Of a stretch of 64,000 nt of DNA, positions 16,654-24,952 are shown piece by piece. Origin of the DNA: CAZCZU01 sp964503475 (GTDB lineage Bacteria; Pseudomonadota; Zetaproteobacteria; Mariprofundales; Mariprofundaceae); assembly GCA_964503475.1 (NCBI GenBank), contig CAZCZU010000002.1, forward strand, positions 53,948 through 117,947, read 5' to 3'. The position numbers and the translations under genes are program-made. Every line of letters starts with the position of its first letter. The first letter of the stretch is position 1. Under the pieces are notes generated by a model. That model made no database searches. It was not told the DNA's origin and worked only from the letters and a program-made list of their open reading frames with translations.

Positions 16654-17424
16654 TCACTCTCCCTCGTGTGAAAAATAGTCGGCCAGGGCCGACAGCATGG
16701 CCTCGAAACTAGCGTCTTCGGCCACGACTTGCACGTGCAGGCCGGCCGTTTCGGCGGCTGTGGCCACCTGCCGGCTGATGGCGGCAATCACGGGCCTGTC
16801 AGCCAGGGCCGGATCCGCGATGCGCTGCACATAGTGGCTGGCGGTACGGGGGCTGCCGAGCAGTACGGCATCGATCGCATGCTGTGCCAGCATGCGGCGC
16901 ACCGCCGCGGCATCGTCGTCGGGGCAGACCGTGCGATAGGCGGGAATCAGCGTGATCCGGCAGCCTTGCCGGATAAGTTCGTCGCCCAGCAACTCGCGAC
17001 CATCCTCGGCCCGGAAGAAGAGCAGGTGATGCGGCAGGCCGGCATCACGATAGGCGGCCAGCAACCCCTCCTGTGAGGCTTCGGCCGGCAGCAGGTCCGC
17101 AGCCAGCCCGTACTGTTTCAGTGCGGTCTCCGTCTTGCGGCCGACCGCAGCCAGGCGCCGGCCTTCAAGCAGTTCGGCCAGACCATCGGGCCTCAGGGTT
17201 TCGGCCACACAGTGGACACCGTTGGCACTGGTGAACAGCACATCGCTGTAGGGATCGCTGCTGTTCGCAGCCGATCGGATCGGCTCCGGCAGGCAGCGCA
17301 GGGCGAGGCAGGGAAAGCTCACGGGCATGGCACCATATGCCCTGACGGCCTTGATCGTGTCAGCCTGCTGCTCCGCTGCGCGCGTGATCAGAATCCGTTT
17401 GCCGGATAGGCGTTTGCTCTGCAT
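16654..17424 (-). CDS. hemD: Uroporphyrinogen-III synthase
   Basis: About 256 residues with the weakly conserved two-domain HemD fold: ILITRAAEQQADTIKAVRAYG at the N-terminus, VLFTSANGVHCVAE, AAVGRKTETALKQYGLAADL, the second-domain LLFFRAEDGRELLGDELIRQG and IDAVLLGSPRTASHYVQ. HemD closes and inverts the D ring of hydroxymethylbilane to give uroporphyrinogen III. The start is uncertain: ATG at 17424 gives MQSKRLSGKRILITR but lacks a clear SD; ATG at 17466 would add 14 residues. hemC, which usually precedes hemD, is not here; upstream is the divergent recQ. Confidence 0.9.
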   Translation of the reverse strand: MQSKRLSGKRILITRAAEQQADTIKAVRAYGAMPVSFPCLALRCLPEPIRSAANSSDPYSDVLFTSANGVHCVAETLRPDGLAELLEGRRLAAVGRKTETALKQYGLAADLLPAEASQEGLLAAYRDAGLPHHLLFFRAEDGRELLGDELIRQGCRITLIPAYRTVCPDDDAAAVRRMLAQHAIDAVLLGSPRTASHYVQRIADPALADRPVIAAISRQVATAAETAGLHVQVVAEDASFEAMLSALADYFSHEGE

Positions 17425-17570
17425 GCGACAATGATGCAGCAGCCGCGATACGCTGCCAATGCACAAAAGAGTTGCAGAATGCGGCAGTTCATGGTGTGAT
17501 ATATATTAATAAGCAAAAATCGGGCCGCCTCCTGCGGTGACGATTCCAAAGACCCACAGGTAAAATCAGA

Positions 17571-19727
17571 ATGACCAAGAAGAACAGAGAACAGGCTCGC
17601 AAGATTCTCAAGGACGTGTTCGGCTACGATAACTTCCGTCCGATGCAGGAAGAGGTGATCGATACCCTGCTGGATGGTAAGGATGCCTTCGTGCTGATGC
17701 CGACCGGCGGCGGCAAGTCGCTTTGCTACCAGATTCCGGCCATTATCCGTAAGGGTACCGGTATCGTCGTATCGCCGCTGATCTCGCTGATGAAGGATCA
17801 GGTCGATACGCTGACCCGTTGCGGCGTGAAGGCGGCCTACTACAACTCGTCGCTGAAGGCGGCCGATGCCAAGGATGTGCTCGATCGCTTCGAGGCCGGC
17901 GACCTCGACCTGCTCTATGTGGCGCCGGAACGCCTGCTGACCAAGCCGTTCCTGAAAAGGCTGGAGAATGTCGATGTCGGCCTGTTCGCCATCGACGAGG
18001 CGCACTGTGTATCGCAGTGGGGGCACGATTTCCGTCCGGAGTATGTGCGCCTGGGTGAGCTGCGCGAACTGTTGCCGGATGTGCCGATGATTGCCCTGAC
18101 CGCCACGGCCGACGAGCACACGCGCGAGGATATTGCCGATCGCCTGAGCCTGCAGAAGGCGCGACGCTTCGTGTTCAGTTTCGACCGTCCGAATATCCGT
18201 TATCTGGTGGCCGAGAAGCGCCAGCCGCTGACCCAGGTGCTGCAGTTCCTCGAGGACTGGAAGGGTGCCTCCGGCATCATCTACTGCATGTCGCGGAAAC
18301 GGGTGGAGGATCTGGCGGTGAACCTGCAGCGCCACGGCATTCGTGCCGCCGCCTACCACGCCGGCATGCCCGGTCGCCAGCGCGAGAAGGTGCAGGACGA
18401 CTTCCTGCGCGACCGCATCAAGGTGATCGTGGCGACCATCGCTTTCGGCATGGGTGTCGACAAGCCCAATGTCCGTTTTGTGGTGCATCACGATCTGCCC
18501 AAGAGTATCGAGTCCTATTATCAGGAGACAGGCCGTGCCGGTCGTGACGGACTGGAGTCCGAGGCCCTTATGCTATACGGCTCCGGCGATGTGAATCTGG
18601 TGCGTCGCCTGATCGAGAATGTCGAGAATCCGGACCAGCGCCGGGTCGAGGTACACAAGCTGAACAGCATGGTGGCCCTGGCCGAGGCGCTGACCTGTCG
18701 CCGGCGCGTATTGCTCGGCTATTTCGGCGAGACGATGGAGGAGCCGTGCGGTAACTGCGACATCTGCCTCGATCCGCCCGAGACCTACGATGCCAGCGAG
18801 ATCGCCCGCCTGGCGGTGCAGTGCGTGAAAGAGCTGAGCGGTGACTACGGTGTCGGCTATGTCATCGATGTGCTGCGTGGCTCCAACAACGCCCGCATCA
18901 TGGAGAAGAAGCACAACAAGCTGAAATCGCACGGAGCGGGAGCCGACATCAACGGCGACGAGTGGACCTCGATCCTGCGCCAGATGGTGCATCACGGCTA
19001 TTTCACCCAGGACATTTCGCGCCGGGCGGCCCTGGTGCCGACCAGGAAGGCGGAGTTGCTGCTCGAGGGCGGCGATGTGGTGTTGGCCAAATACCAGCCC
19101 GGCATCAAGCGCAAGCTCAAACGCTTCTCGCAGGGGCGCGATGAGGGGCTCTACCAGAAGCTGGCCGAGCTGCGCGAAAAGCTGGCCGAAGCGGAGGATG
19201 TGGCTCCGCATGTGCTGCTTTCCGACGTCGCACTGACCGAGATGAGTCAGCTGGGCGCGGCCGACGAAGATGCCCTGCGCGGCGTCAGCGGCATGGGCCA
19301 GCATAAACTGGAGGCTTACGGCGAGGCTTTTGCCAAGTTGCTGCAGAAGCATGCGGCCCAGCAGGCCGAGAAGGATGCCGCGGCTGCCTCCGGTGCGCCG
19401 AAACTGATGGCCAAGGGCGGGGCACCGAACGATGCCCAGAGCCATACCTGGGCTCTTTACAAGAAAGGGATGGGCGTGGACGAGATTGCAGCCCGGCAGG
19501 GCATCTCGGACAAGAGCGTTTACAACCACTTCATCGCTTTGGTACGGGCGGCCTACTTCGTCAACGTGCCGGAGTTGCTCGAGGATTTCGATCAGGTGAT
19601 GGCGGAGCTTGATGATGCCGATCCGTACGCATCGCTTTCCGAGATCAAGCGTGATCTGTCGGTCGAACTGACCAACGAGCAATTCCGTCTGGTGCTGGCC
19701 TGGCGCGAGGCGATTGGCGTCAGCTAG
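17571..19727 (+). CDS. recQ: ATP-dependent DNA helicase RecQ
   Basis: 718-residue RecQ, a 3'-5' DNA helicase for recombination and fork repair. Walker A is in LMPTGGGKSLCYQIPA, the DEAH box in AIDEAHCVSQWGHDFRPEY, motif VI in YYQETGRAGRDGL. The zinc-binding region keeps its cysteines (LTCRRRVLLGYFGE, then CGNCDICLDP), followed by the RQC winged helix, an HRDC domain (about 540-600, GVSGMGQHKLEAYGEAFAKLL) and a C-terminal helix-turn-helix (about 625-670, KGMGVDEIAARQGISDKSVYNH) found in longer RecQ proteins. It is divergent from hemD across an AT-rich patch (17497-17520). Confidence 0.96.
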   Translation: MTKKNREQARKILKDVFGYDNFRPMQEEVIDTLLDGKDAFVLMPTGGGKSLCYQIPAIIRKGTGIVVSPLISLMKDQVDTLTRCGVKAAYYNSSLKAADAKDVLDRFEAGDLDLLYVAPERLLTKPFLKRLENVDVGLFAIDEAHCVSQWGHDFRPEYVRLGELRELLPDVPMIALTATADEHTREDIADRLSLQKARRFVFSFDRPNIRYLVAEKRQPLTQVLQFLEDWKGASGIIYCMSRKRVEDLAVNLQRHGIRAAAYHAGMPGRQREKVQDDFLRDRIKVIVATIAFGMGVDKPNVRFVVHHDLPKSIESYYQETGRAGRDGLESEALMLYGSGDVNLVRRLIENVENPDQRRVEVHKLNSMVALAEALTCRRRVLLGYFGETMEEPCGNCDICLDPPETYDASEIARLAVQCVKELSGDYGVGYVIDVLRGSNNARIMEKKHNKLKSHGAGADINGDEWTSILRQMVHHGYFTQDISRRAALVPTRKAELLLEGGDVVLAKYQPGIKRKLKRFSQGRDEGLYQKLAELREKLAEAEDVAPHVLLSDVALTEMSQLGAADEDALRGVSGMGQHKLEAYGEAFAKLLQKHAAQQAEKDAAAASGAPKLMAKGGAPNDAQSHTWALYKKGMGVDEIAARQGISDKSVYNHFIALVRAAYFVNVPELLEDFDQVMAELDDADPYASLSEIKRDLSVELTNEQFRLVLAWREAIGVS

Positions 19728-19761
19728 GCCAAGACCCGGAAGGGTGAGTCGATGCGATCTG

Positions 19762-19795
19762 CGGGCGGGCCATGTGTGGTCCGCCCGTTGCGTTT
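19762..19795 (+). terminator. Probable transcription terminator after recQ
   Basis: Stem of 11 bp with one G-T wobble (CGGGCGGGCCA at 19762-19772, TGGTCCGCCCG at 19777-19787) with a TGTG loop, followed by TTGCGTTT. It lies between the convergent recQ and NERD genes and could serve both. Confidence 0.6.
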
Positions 19796-20525
19796 ATGAC
19801 TGGGTGAAGTGGTGGCCGAGCACAAGGGCGACGGCCAGCAGCATGGCCACACCACTGACGGCGATCAGCTGCCTGGCCAGTTTCAGGCGCCCCTCGCTGC
19901 CCTGTTTGGCCAGGAACATCTGTGTGGCGACCTGCTCCTCTTCGTTGTGGATGGCAAGGTTATTGAGGATGTTGCGCGCCCAGGTCAGTTTGGCGCCGCC
20001 CAGCTCGCCTTCGGCAAGGTGCTCCAGCACGTGCCCCAGCTGACCGGCTTCGACAATGTGGTGGCCGTAGTCGCCATGCAGTTTTCCGGCCGTGAATACC
20101 GAGATCGGTTCGACATCCAGGCGTGTACCGAGGATGGCGGTGACAGTGCCGCGCATGGCATCCTGATGGCGAATCGGGTTGTCAAAGCGGTGAGAGCCTT
20201 TTGACGATTCGGCTGCCCAGCGGGCATCGCGCAGCGAGCCGTAGATGTTGCCGGCATAGCCGATCTTCTCCAGGCAGATGATGCGTTTGTTGGTGATGAC
20301 CAGATGCTCGATATAGGTCGATTCACCTTTTTTGTCGGGCAGGTGCATGTGATGCATGACGACTGCGCCCTTGCGCTTCAGCTTGTTGATTTCACTCTCC
20401 ACCCGCTGGCGGCCGATAATGGCCACAAGCCAGGGAGCGGCACTCCATACGCTTCCGATCATCAACAGGATCGAAAAACCGGCCAAGGCTGCCGGAATCA
20501 TCGGGTTGTTCAGCAGGGCTGTCAT
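19794..20525 (-). CDS. NERD-domain membrane protein
   Basis: 243 residues. An N-terminal hydrophobic helix (AALAGFSILLMIGSVWSAAP) leads to a nuclease-related NERD-like domain (about 40-150): HHMHLPDKKGESTYIEHLVITNKRIICLE followed by YGSLRDARWAAESSKGSHRFDNPI, which is the usual NERD strand order. A C-terminal hydrophobic helix (LIAVSGVAMLLAVALVLGHH) ends the protein, so both ends are membrane-embedded. Function is unknown. The ATG at 20525 has GGAGGGGG upstream. A second NERD membrane protein is encoded at 53.1 kb with a different layout. Confidence 0.78.
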   Translation of the reverse strand: MTALLNNPMIPAALAGFSILLMIGSVWSAAPWLVAIIGRQRVESEINKLKRKGAVVMHHMHLPDKKGESTYIEHLVITNKRIICLEKIGYAGNIYGSLRDARWAAESSKGSHRFDNPIRHQDAMRGTVTAILGTRLDVEPISVFTAGKLHGDYGHHIVEAGQLGHVLEHLAEGELGGAKLTWARNILNNLAIHNEEEQVATQMFLAKQGSEGRLKLARQLIAVSGVAMLLAVALVLGHHFTQS

Positions 20526-20731
20526 GCGGTTGTATCCCCCTCCGGGCTGATTCACTCCCAGACTAACGCCGGGGCACAAGTATTGTGCGTGATTGCAGTC
20601 ACAGGCGTCGGCAAGCGTAATGATGCGCGATGCGGAAGCAATGATTCCGTTGGCTGATGGCCAGTGTCAAATGGATGTCATATGCACGGGATAACGTGCC
20701 GGCCGAACATTGATCCGACAGGAGAATGACG

Positions 20732-20890
20732 ATGGCCATGATGGAAGATACCCTGCTCGACAAGCATGAGCTGATGAAGTGGGTGAGCCGGCGCAATCCG
20801 GATTTTCCGGTGGCAGACCTTGCCTATCTTCTCGATCTCCCCGAGCAGGGCGCTTGCCGGGATGACCGGGGATATTACGACTGGGATTAA
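20732..20890 (+). CDS. Small acidic protein of 52 residues, unknown function
   Basis: Short frame beginning MAMMEDTLLDKHELMKWVSR and ending GYYDWD. It has a well-placed SD (AGGAG, 7 bases before the ATG at 20732), coding-like composition and an amphipathic helix in the first half, followed by an acidic, aromatic tail. An earlier in-frame ATG at 20726 is too close to the SD. I recognise no family. It lies between the NERD gene and a convergent small SAP-motif gene, 14 bp apart. Confidence 0.55.
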   Translation: MAMMEDTLLDKHELMKWVSRRNPDFPVADLAYLLDLPEQGACRDDRGYYDWD

Positions 20891-20904
20891 CAGTTACCGG
20901 GTGA

Positions 20905-21102
20905 TCAGAAGTAGTCGCTGGAGTCGCAGATATTGCGCCAGGTACAGTCCTGGCGCCATTCGCCGCGGCACCAGTTGCTGTTGAAACAGGTGGAATACCC
21001 TTCGCGCGACTGGATGGCATGGATCAGTTCGGTGACACGCATGGTTTCGCACTGCTCTACGCCCAGTTTTCTGGCATAAGCCCGTATCTCTTCAAGCGAC
21101 AT
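20905..21102 (-). CDS. Small SAP-motif, cysteine-rich protein
   Basis: 65 residues. The N-terminal half (LEEIRAYARKLGVEQCETMR then VTELIHAIQSREGY) is a SAP/Rho-N-like helix-turn-helix motif that can bind nucleic acid. The C-terminal half is cysteine-rich (STCFNSNWCRGEW, DCTWRNICDSS), with four cysteines that could bind a metal. I recall similar short proteins with an N-terminal SAP motif and C-terminal W-x-x-x-C ending in several proteobacteria, without known function. GGGAGG precedes the ATG. A TATAAT lies 66 bp upstream. Confidence 0.72.
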   Translation of the reverse strand: MSLEEIRAYARKLGVEQCETMRVTELIHAIQSREGYSTCFNSNWCRGEWRQDCTWRNICDSSDYF

Positions 21103-21167
21103 CGGCGCCTCCCTGTCCTGCTTTACGCCGGAAATAGGCGATGGCCTTGCAAGCCACCCTTGCGGCG

Positions 21168-21173
21168 ATTATA
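21168..21173 (-). promoter_or_regulatory. Possible -10 box for the SAP-motif gene
   Basis: Perfect TATAAT on the minus strand, 66 bp upstream of the ATG at 21102 and just below the end of the dehydrogenase gene. No convincing -35 hexamer is seen at 16-18 bp, so confidence is low. Confidence 0.35.
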
Positions 21174-21230
21174 GGCCAGGCAGCGGCGAAGCGGGGGCGA
21201 GGCAGTCCGCTGGCCGTATCCGGGCACTCC

Positions 21231-22097
21231 TTACAGCGATTCGAGTACCATTTTTACCGCGGCAAAATCGAGATCCTGCAGGGCTGCATGATCGGCGTCA
21301 TAGAGCGTGGCCAGCTGGTCGCCCATTGGTGTGACCGCCCCGTTGGCTGCCGCAGTGTTGCGGATAAACCCGATATCCTTGCTCATATGGCGAAACGGAA
21401 ACTGGGGCGGGTAGGCGTGCTCGATCAACATCTCCCGCTTGAGCTGAAACAGGCCGCAACCGAGCGGACCGGCCAGCACTGTATCGAGCAGCGTGGCCGT
21501 ATCCAGGCCCGCCTTCTCACCGAAATGTACTGCCTCGGCCAGTCCGGCCATCATGGTGCCGAGCAGCAGGTTGATGGCCATTTTCATGGCCGAGCCCTGG
21601 CCGATATTACCGCAGCGGATCACCTTTTTACCCATGCCGAGCAGCAGTGGCTCGACGGCATCGATACGCGCCGCATCACCGCCGGCAAGAATCACCAGCG
21701 TCCCATCCTCGGCCGGCTTCCTTGAGCCGGATACGGGAGCATCGACCAGTTCGGCCCCGTGGCGGGCCAGGCGTTCCGCCAGCATGTTGCTGTAAGCGGG
21801 CTCAACCGTACTCATGTTGACGATGCATTTGCCGGCGATGGGAGTGGCCAGAAGGCCTACCGGGCCATCAAGCACGGCATCGATGGCGGCAGGACCGGTG
21901 AGCATCAGGATGATGGTGTCCGATTGTTCAGCCACTTCGCGGGGAGAAGTCGCCAGACTTGCCCCGGCTGCGACCAGTTCGGTGGCCCGGGCCGCCGTGC
22001 GGTTCCAGAGCGTCAACGGATGCCCCTGGCGCTGAAGATTGGCGGCCATGGGTTGCCCCATGATACCGAGTCCGATAAAACCGATCGTATTCGTCAT
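21231..22097 (-). CDS. NAD(P)-dependent beta-hydroxyacid dehydrogenase (3-hydroxyisobutyrate dehydrogenase family)
   Basis: 288 residues, the normal family length. The Rossmann start is IGFIGLGIMGQPMAANL, followed by DTIILMLTGPAAIDAVL, the substrate-binding DAPVSGSRKPAEDGTLVILAGG, and GNIGQGSAMKMAINLLLG, where Lys is the catalytic base. Members reduce tartronate semialdehyde, succinic semialdehyde or glyoxylate, or oxidise 3-hydroxyisobutyrate; I cannot separate these here. SD CAGGAG is 7 bases before the ATG. It is divergent from the acetyltransferase gene. Confidence 0.9.
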   Translation of the reverse strand: MTNTIGFIGLGIMGQPMAANLQRQGHPLTLWNRTAARATELVAAGASLATSPREVAEQSDTIILMLTGPAAIDAVLDGPVGLLATPIAGKCIVNMSTVEPAYSNMLAERLARHGAELVDAPVSGSRKPAEDGTLVILAGGDAARIDAVEPLLLGMGKKVIRCGNIGQGSAMKMAINLLLGTMMAGLAEAVHFGEKAGLDTATLLDTVLAGPLGCGLFQLKREMLIEHAYPPQFPFRHMSKDIGFIRNTAAANGAVTPMGDQLATLYDADHAALQDLDFAAVKMVLESL

Positions 22098-22222
22098 GGC
22101 GATACTCCTGTTGCTATTGCAGTTCGATTGCTGCCAGCCTGCAATGCAACCGGTCGGCTGTCATCCCGTCGCAGGCTGTGGCTGCTATGCTGGGATAAAA
22201 CCGCGTCACAGGTGAGGAACAC

Positions 22223-24898
22223 ATGGGTGAGCATTATCTGAAACGGCTGTTCGCGCCGCAGTCCGTGGCTGTGTTCGGTGCCAGCGATGAGCCGGGGGCC
22301 GTGGGTACCTTGCTGCTGGCCAATCTGAGGCAGGGCTTCTCCGGGCAGGTGTATGCCATCAATCCGAAACACGAGAAGGTGCAGGGGCAGCCCTGTTATC
22401 CGTCGCTGGAAGCTGCCGGGCATGCCGTTGACCTGGCCGTCATCGCCACCCCGGCAGCAACCGTGCCGGGAATCATCGAAGCGCTGGGCCGCTTTGGCGT
22501 GCCGGGAGCCGTAATTCTTTCGGCCGGTTTTTCGGAAGCGGGCGAGAAGGGGCGCAAGCTGGAGCGGGAACTGCTGGAAGTGGCGCGTCGCCATGGTGTG
22601 CGACTGGTGGGGCCCAACTGCCTCGGCATCATGCGCCCGTCGATCGGCCTGAATGCCACCTTTGCGCATGGAGCGGCGAAGGCCGGCAAGCTGGCTCTGG
22701 TCTCGCAGTCGGGAGCGATATGCACTGCGGTACTCGACTGGGCGGCTGAACGCGAGATCGGCTTCTCCAGCGTGGTCTCCACCGGCCTATCCGCCGATGT
22801 CGATTTCGGCGAGGTGCTCGATTACCTGGTCGCCGACCCGGAGACCGAAAGTATCCTGCTCTATATCGAGGGGGTGCGGAATGCGCGCGGCTTCATGAGC
22901 GGCCTGCGAGCGGCAGCGCGCAGCAAGCCGGTGATCGCCCTGAAGGTGGGGCGTCACGATGCCGGTGGGGAAGCTGCTCGTTCGCACACAGCCGCTCTGG
23001 TCGGAAACGATGAGGCCTTTTCGGCCGCCTTGCGCCGGGCAGGCGTGGTGCGCGGCCGACGCATCGGCCATCTTTTTGCCGCGGCCAGCACCCTGGCGGC
23101 GGGCTACCGCTATCGCGGACGACGCCTCTGTATTGTTACCAACGGCGGCGGTCCTGGGGCCATGGCGGCCGATGAGGCGGCCGAGCTCGGCATTCCGTTG
23201 GCAGAGCTGGATGAGGCAACGAGGCAGCGGCTGGATGAGGCCCTGCCGACTGCCTGGTCGCACGGCAATCCGGTCGACATTGTCGGGGATGCACCGCCGG
23301 AACGTTATGCGGCGGCCATCGAGGCATGCCTCGCTTCATCCGCAGTGGATGCCATGCTAGTAATCCTGACCCCGCAGGCGATGACCGATCCGGCAGCGGC
23401 GGCCCGGGCGCTGATCAAGGTCTGCAAAAAGCGCAGCAAGCCGGTCTTTGCCTGCTGGATGGGCGGTGTGCAGGTGGCGCCGGCACGCGAGCTGCTGGAG
23501 TCGGCCCGCATCCCCAGCTTCAATACCCCCGAGACGGCGGTAGAGGCATTCAAATACCTGGCCAGTTATCATGAAAACCAGCGACTGTTGCTGCAGGTGC
23601 CGGGGGCGCTCTCCCGTACCGATGCCCCGGATATCGAAGGGGCCCGCATGATCATCGAGGGGGTGCTGGCCGAGGGGCGCAAACTGCTCAGTGAGCAGGA
23701 GTCGAAGGCGCTGCTGGCTGCATTCCGCATTCCGGTGGTGGCCGGTACCCGGGTGCATGATGCCAATGAGGCGCTGGTGGCGGCCGAAACGCTCGGCTTT
23801 CCGGTGGCGCTGAAGATCGATTCGCCCGATATCACCCACAAGAGCGATGTCGGTGGTGTGCAGCTGAATATCACCAACATGCAGGCCCTTCGCCCCGCCT
23901 TTCTGGAGATGATGCAGCGGGTGGGGGAGAAAAACCCCGAAGCGCGCCTGCAGGGGGCGGTGGTGGAGCGCATGGTCCATGCCTCCAACGCGCGCGAGCT
24001 GCTGGTCGGTATTACTACCGATCCGATTTTCGGGCCGGTGGTCAGTTTCGGCAGCGGTGGCAAGATGGTCGAGGCGCTGGCCGATACGGCCGTGGCCCTG
24101 CCGCCGTTGAATACGCTGCTGGCCGATGACCTGATTCGAAGGACCGGTGTTTCGCGCATGCTGGGCGACTATCGCGACATGCCGGCCGCCGATCTCGAGG
24201 CGTTGCGTCAGGTGCTGGTGCGGGTGGCCGAAATCGCCTGTGAGCTGCCGGAGGTGCGCGAGCTCGATATCAATCCGCTGCTGCTCGATGAGCACGGCGC
24301 CGTGGCTGTCGATGCACGCGTGGTGGTGGGGCATCCGCCACTGTCGCTGGAACGCTACGATCACATGGCCATTCATCCCTACCCCCGCCATTTCGTGCAG
24401 CAGATGCAGTTGCCGGATGGCACGCCGATGACCATTCGCCCGATCCGACCGGAGGATGCGGGCATCGAGCAGTCGTTCGTACGGGCGCTCTCCCGTCACT
24501 CCAAGTATTACCGTTTTATGTATGTGCTCGATGAACTGCCGCCGGAGATGCTGGCACGCTTTACCCAACTCGATTACGACCGTGAGATGGCGTTCATCGC
24601 GGTGGTGAGCAAAGGGGGAGAGGAGACCGAGGTGGCGGTGGCCCGCTACATCACCAATCCGGACGGCGAGAGCTGCGAGTTTGCCGTTGCCGTTGCCGAC
24701 GACTGGCAGCACCACGGCATCGGTCATCGCCTGATGGAGGCGCTGATGGCGGCAGCACGCAGCAAGGGGCTGAAGCAGATGGAGGGGGCGGTACTCTCCG
24801 AGAATCGCGAAATGCTGCAGATGGCAGAAAGTCTCGGCTTTTCCGCCCGTGCCGATGCCGAGGATGCTTCGGTCACCCTGGTGCACAAATGGTTGTAG
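22223..24898 (+). CDS. Protein lysine acetyltransferase of the PatZ/Pka type (ADP-forming acetyl-CoA synthetase-like plus GNAT)
   Basis: 891 residues in the order CoA-binding domain (about 1-130, VAVFGASDEPGAVGTLLLANL), succinyl-CoA ligase-like domains (about 150-460, with ALVSQSGAICTAVLDWAA and EAARSHTAALVGNDEAF), ATP-grasp (about 490-700, LKIDSPDITHKSDVGGVQLN), and a C-terminal GNAT acetyltransferase (about 725-890, MTIRPIRPEDAGIEQSFVRAL, DDWQHHGIGHRLMEAL). This is the layout of E. coli PatZ/YfiQ, which acetylates metabolic enzymes such as acetyl-CoA synthetase. Whether the synthetase part is active cannot be judged; its phosphorylated His (RSH) is present, unlike in many regulatory-only members. 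SD AGGTGAGGA supports the start. Confidence 0.9.
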   Translation: MGEHYLKRLFAPQSVAVFGASDEPGAVGTLLLANLRQGFSGQVYAINPKHEKVQGQPCYPSLEAAGHAVDLAVIATPAATVPGIIEALGRFGVPGAVILSAGFSEAGEKGRKLERELLEVARRHGVRLVGPNCLGIMRPSIGLNATFAHGAAKAGKLALVSQSGAICTAVLDWAAEREIGFSSVVSTGLSADVDFGEVLDYLVADPETESILLYIEGVRNARGFMSGLRAAARSKPVIALKVGRHDAGGEAARSHTAALVGNDEAFSAALRRAGVVRGRRIGHLFAAASTLAAGYRYRGRRLCIVTNGGGPGAMAADEAAELGIPLAELDEATRQRLDEALPTAWSHGNPVDIVGDAPPERYAAAIEACLASSAVDAMLVILTPQAMTDPAAAARALIKVCKKRSKPVFACWMGGVQVAPARELLESARIPSFNTPETAVEAFKYLASYHENQRLLLQVPGALSRTDAPDIEGARMIIEGVLAEGRKLLSEQESKALLAAFRIPVVAGTRVHDANEALVAAETLGFPVALKIDSPDITHKSDVGGVQLNITNMQALRPAFLEMMQRVGEKNPEARLQGAVVERMVHASNARELLVGITTDPIFGPVVSFGSGGKMVEALADTAVALPPLNTLLADDLIRRTGVSRMLGDYRDMPAADLEALRQVLVRVAEIACELPEVRELDINPLLLDEHGAVAVDARVVVGHPPLSLERYDHMAIHPYPRHFVQQMQLPDGTPMTIRPIRPEDAGIEQSFVRALSRHSKYYRFMYVLDELPPEMLARFTQLDYDREMAFIAVVSKGGEETEVAVARYITNPDGESCEFAVAVADDWQHHGIGHRLMEALMAAARSKGLKQMEGAVLSENREMLQMAESLGFSARADAEDASVTLVHKWL

Positions 24899-24952
24899 CG
24901 CCAACGTTTGTATACCAAACTATAAAATAAATTCCCTGCTTCGGAGGTGTTG

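Noticed and set aside
17388..18491. 367-codon frame opposite the start of recQ
   Set aside because: Antisense to helicase motifs I-IV; no homology seen.
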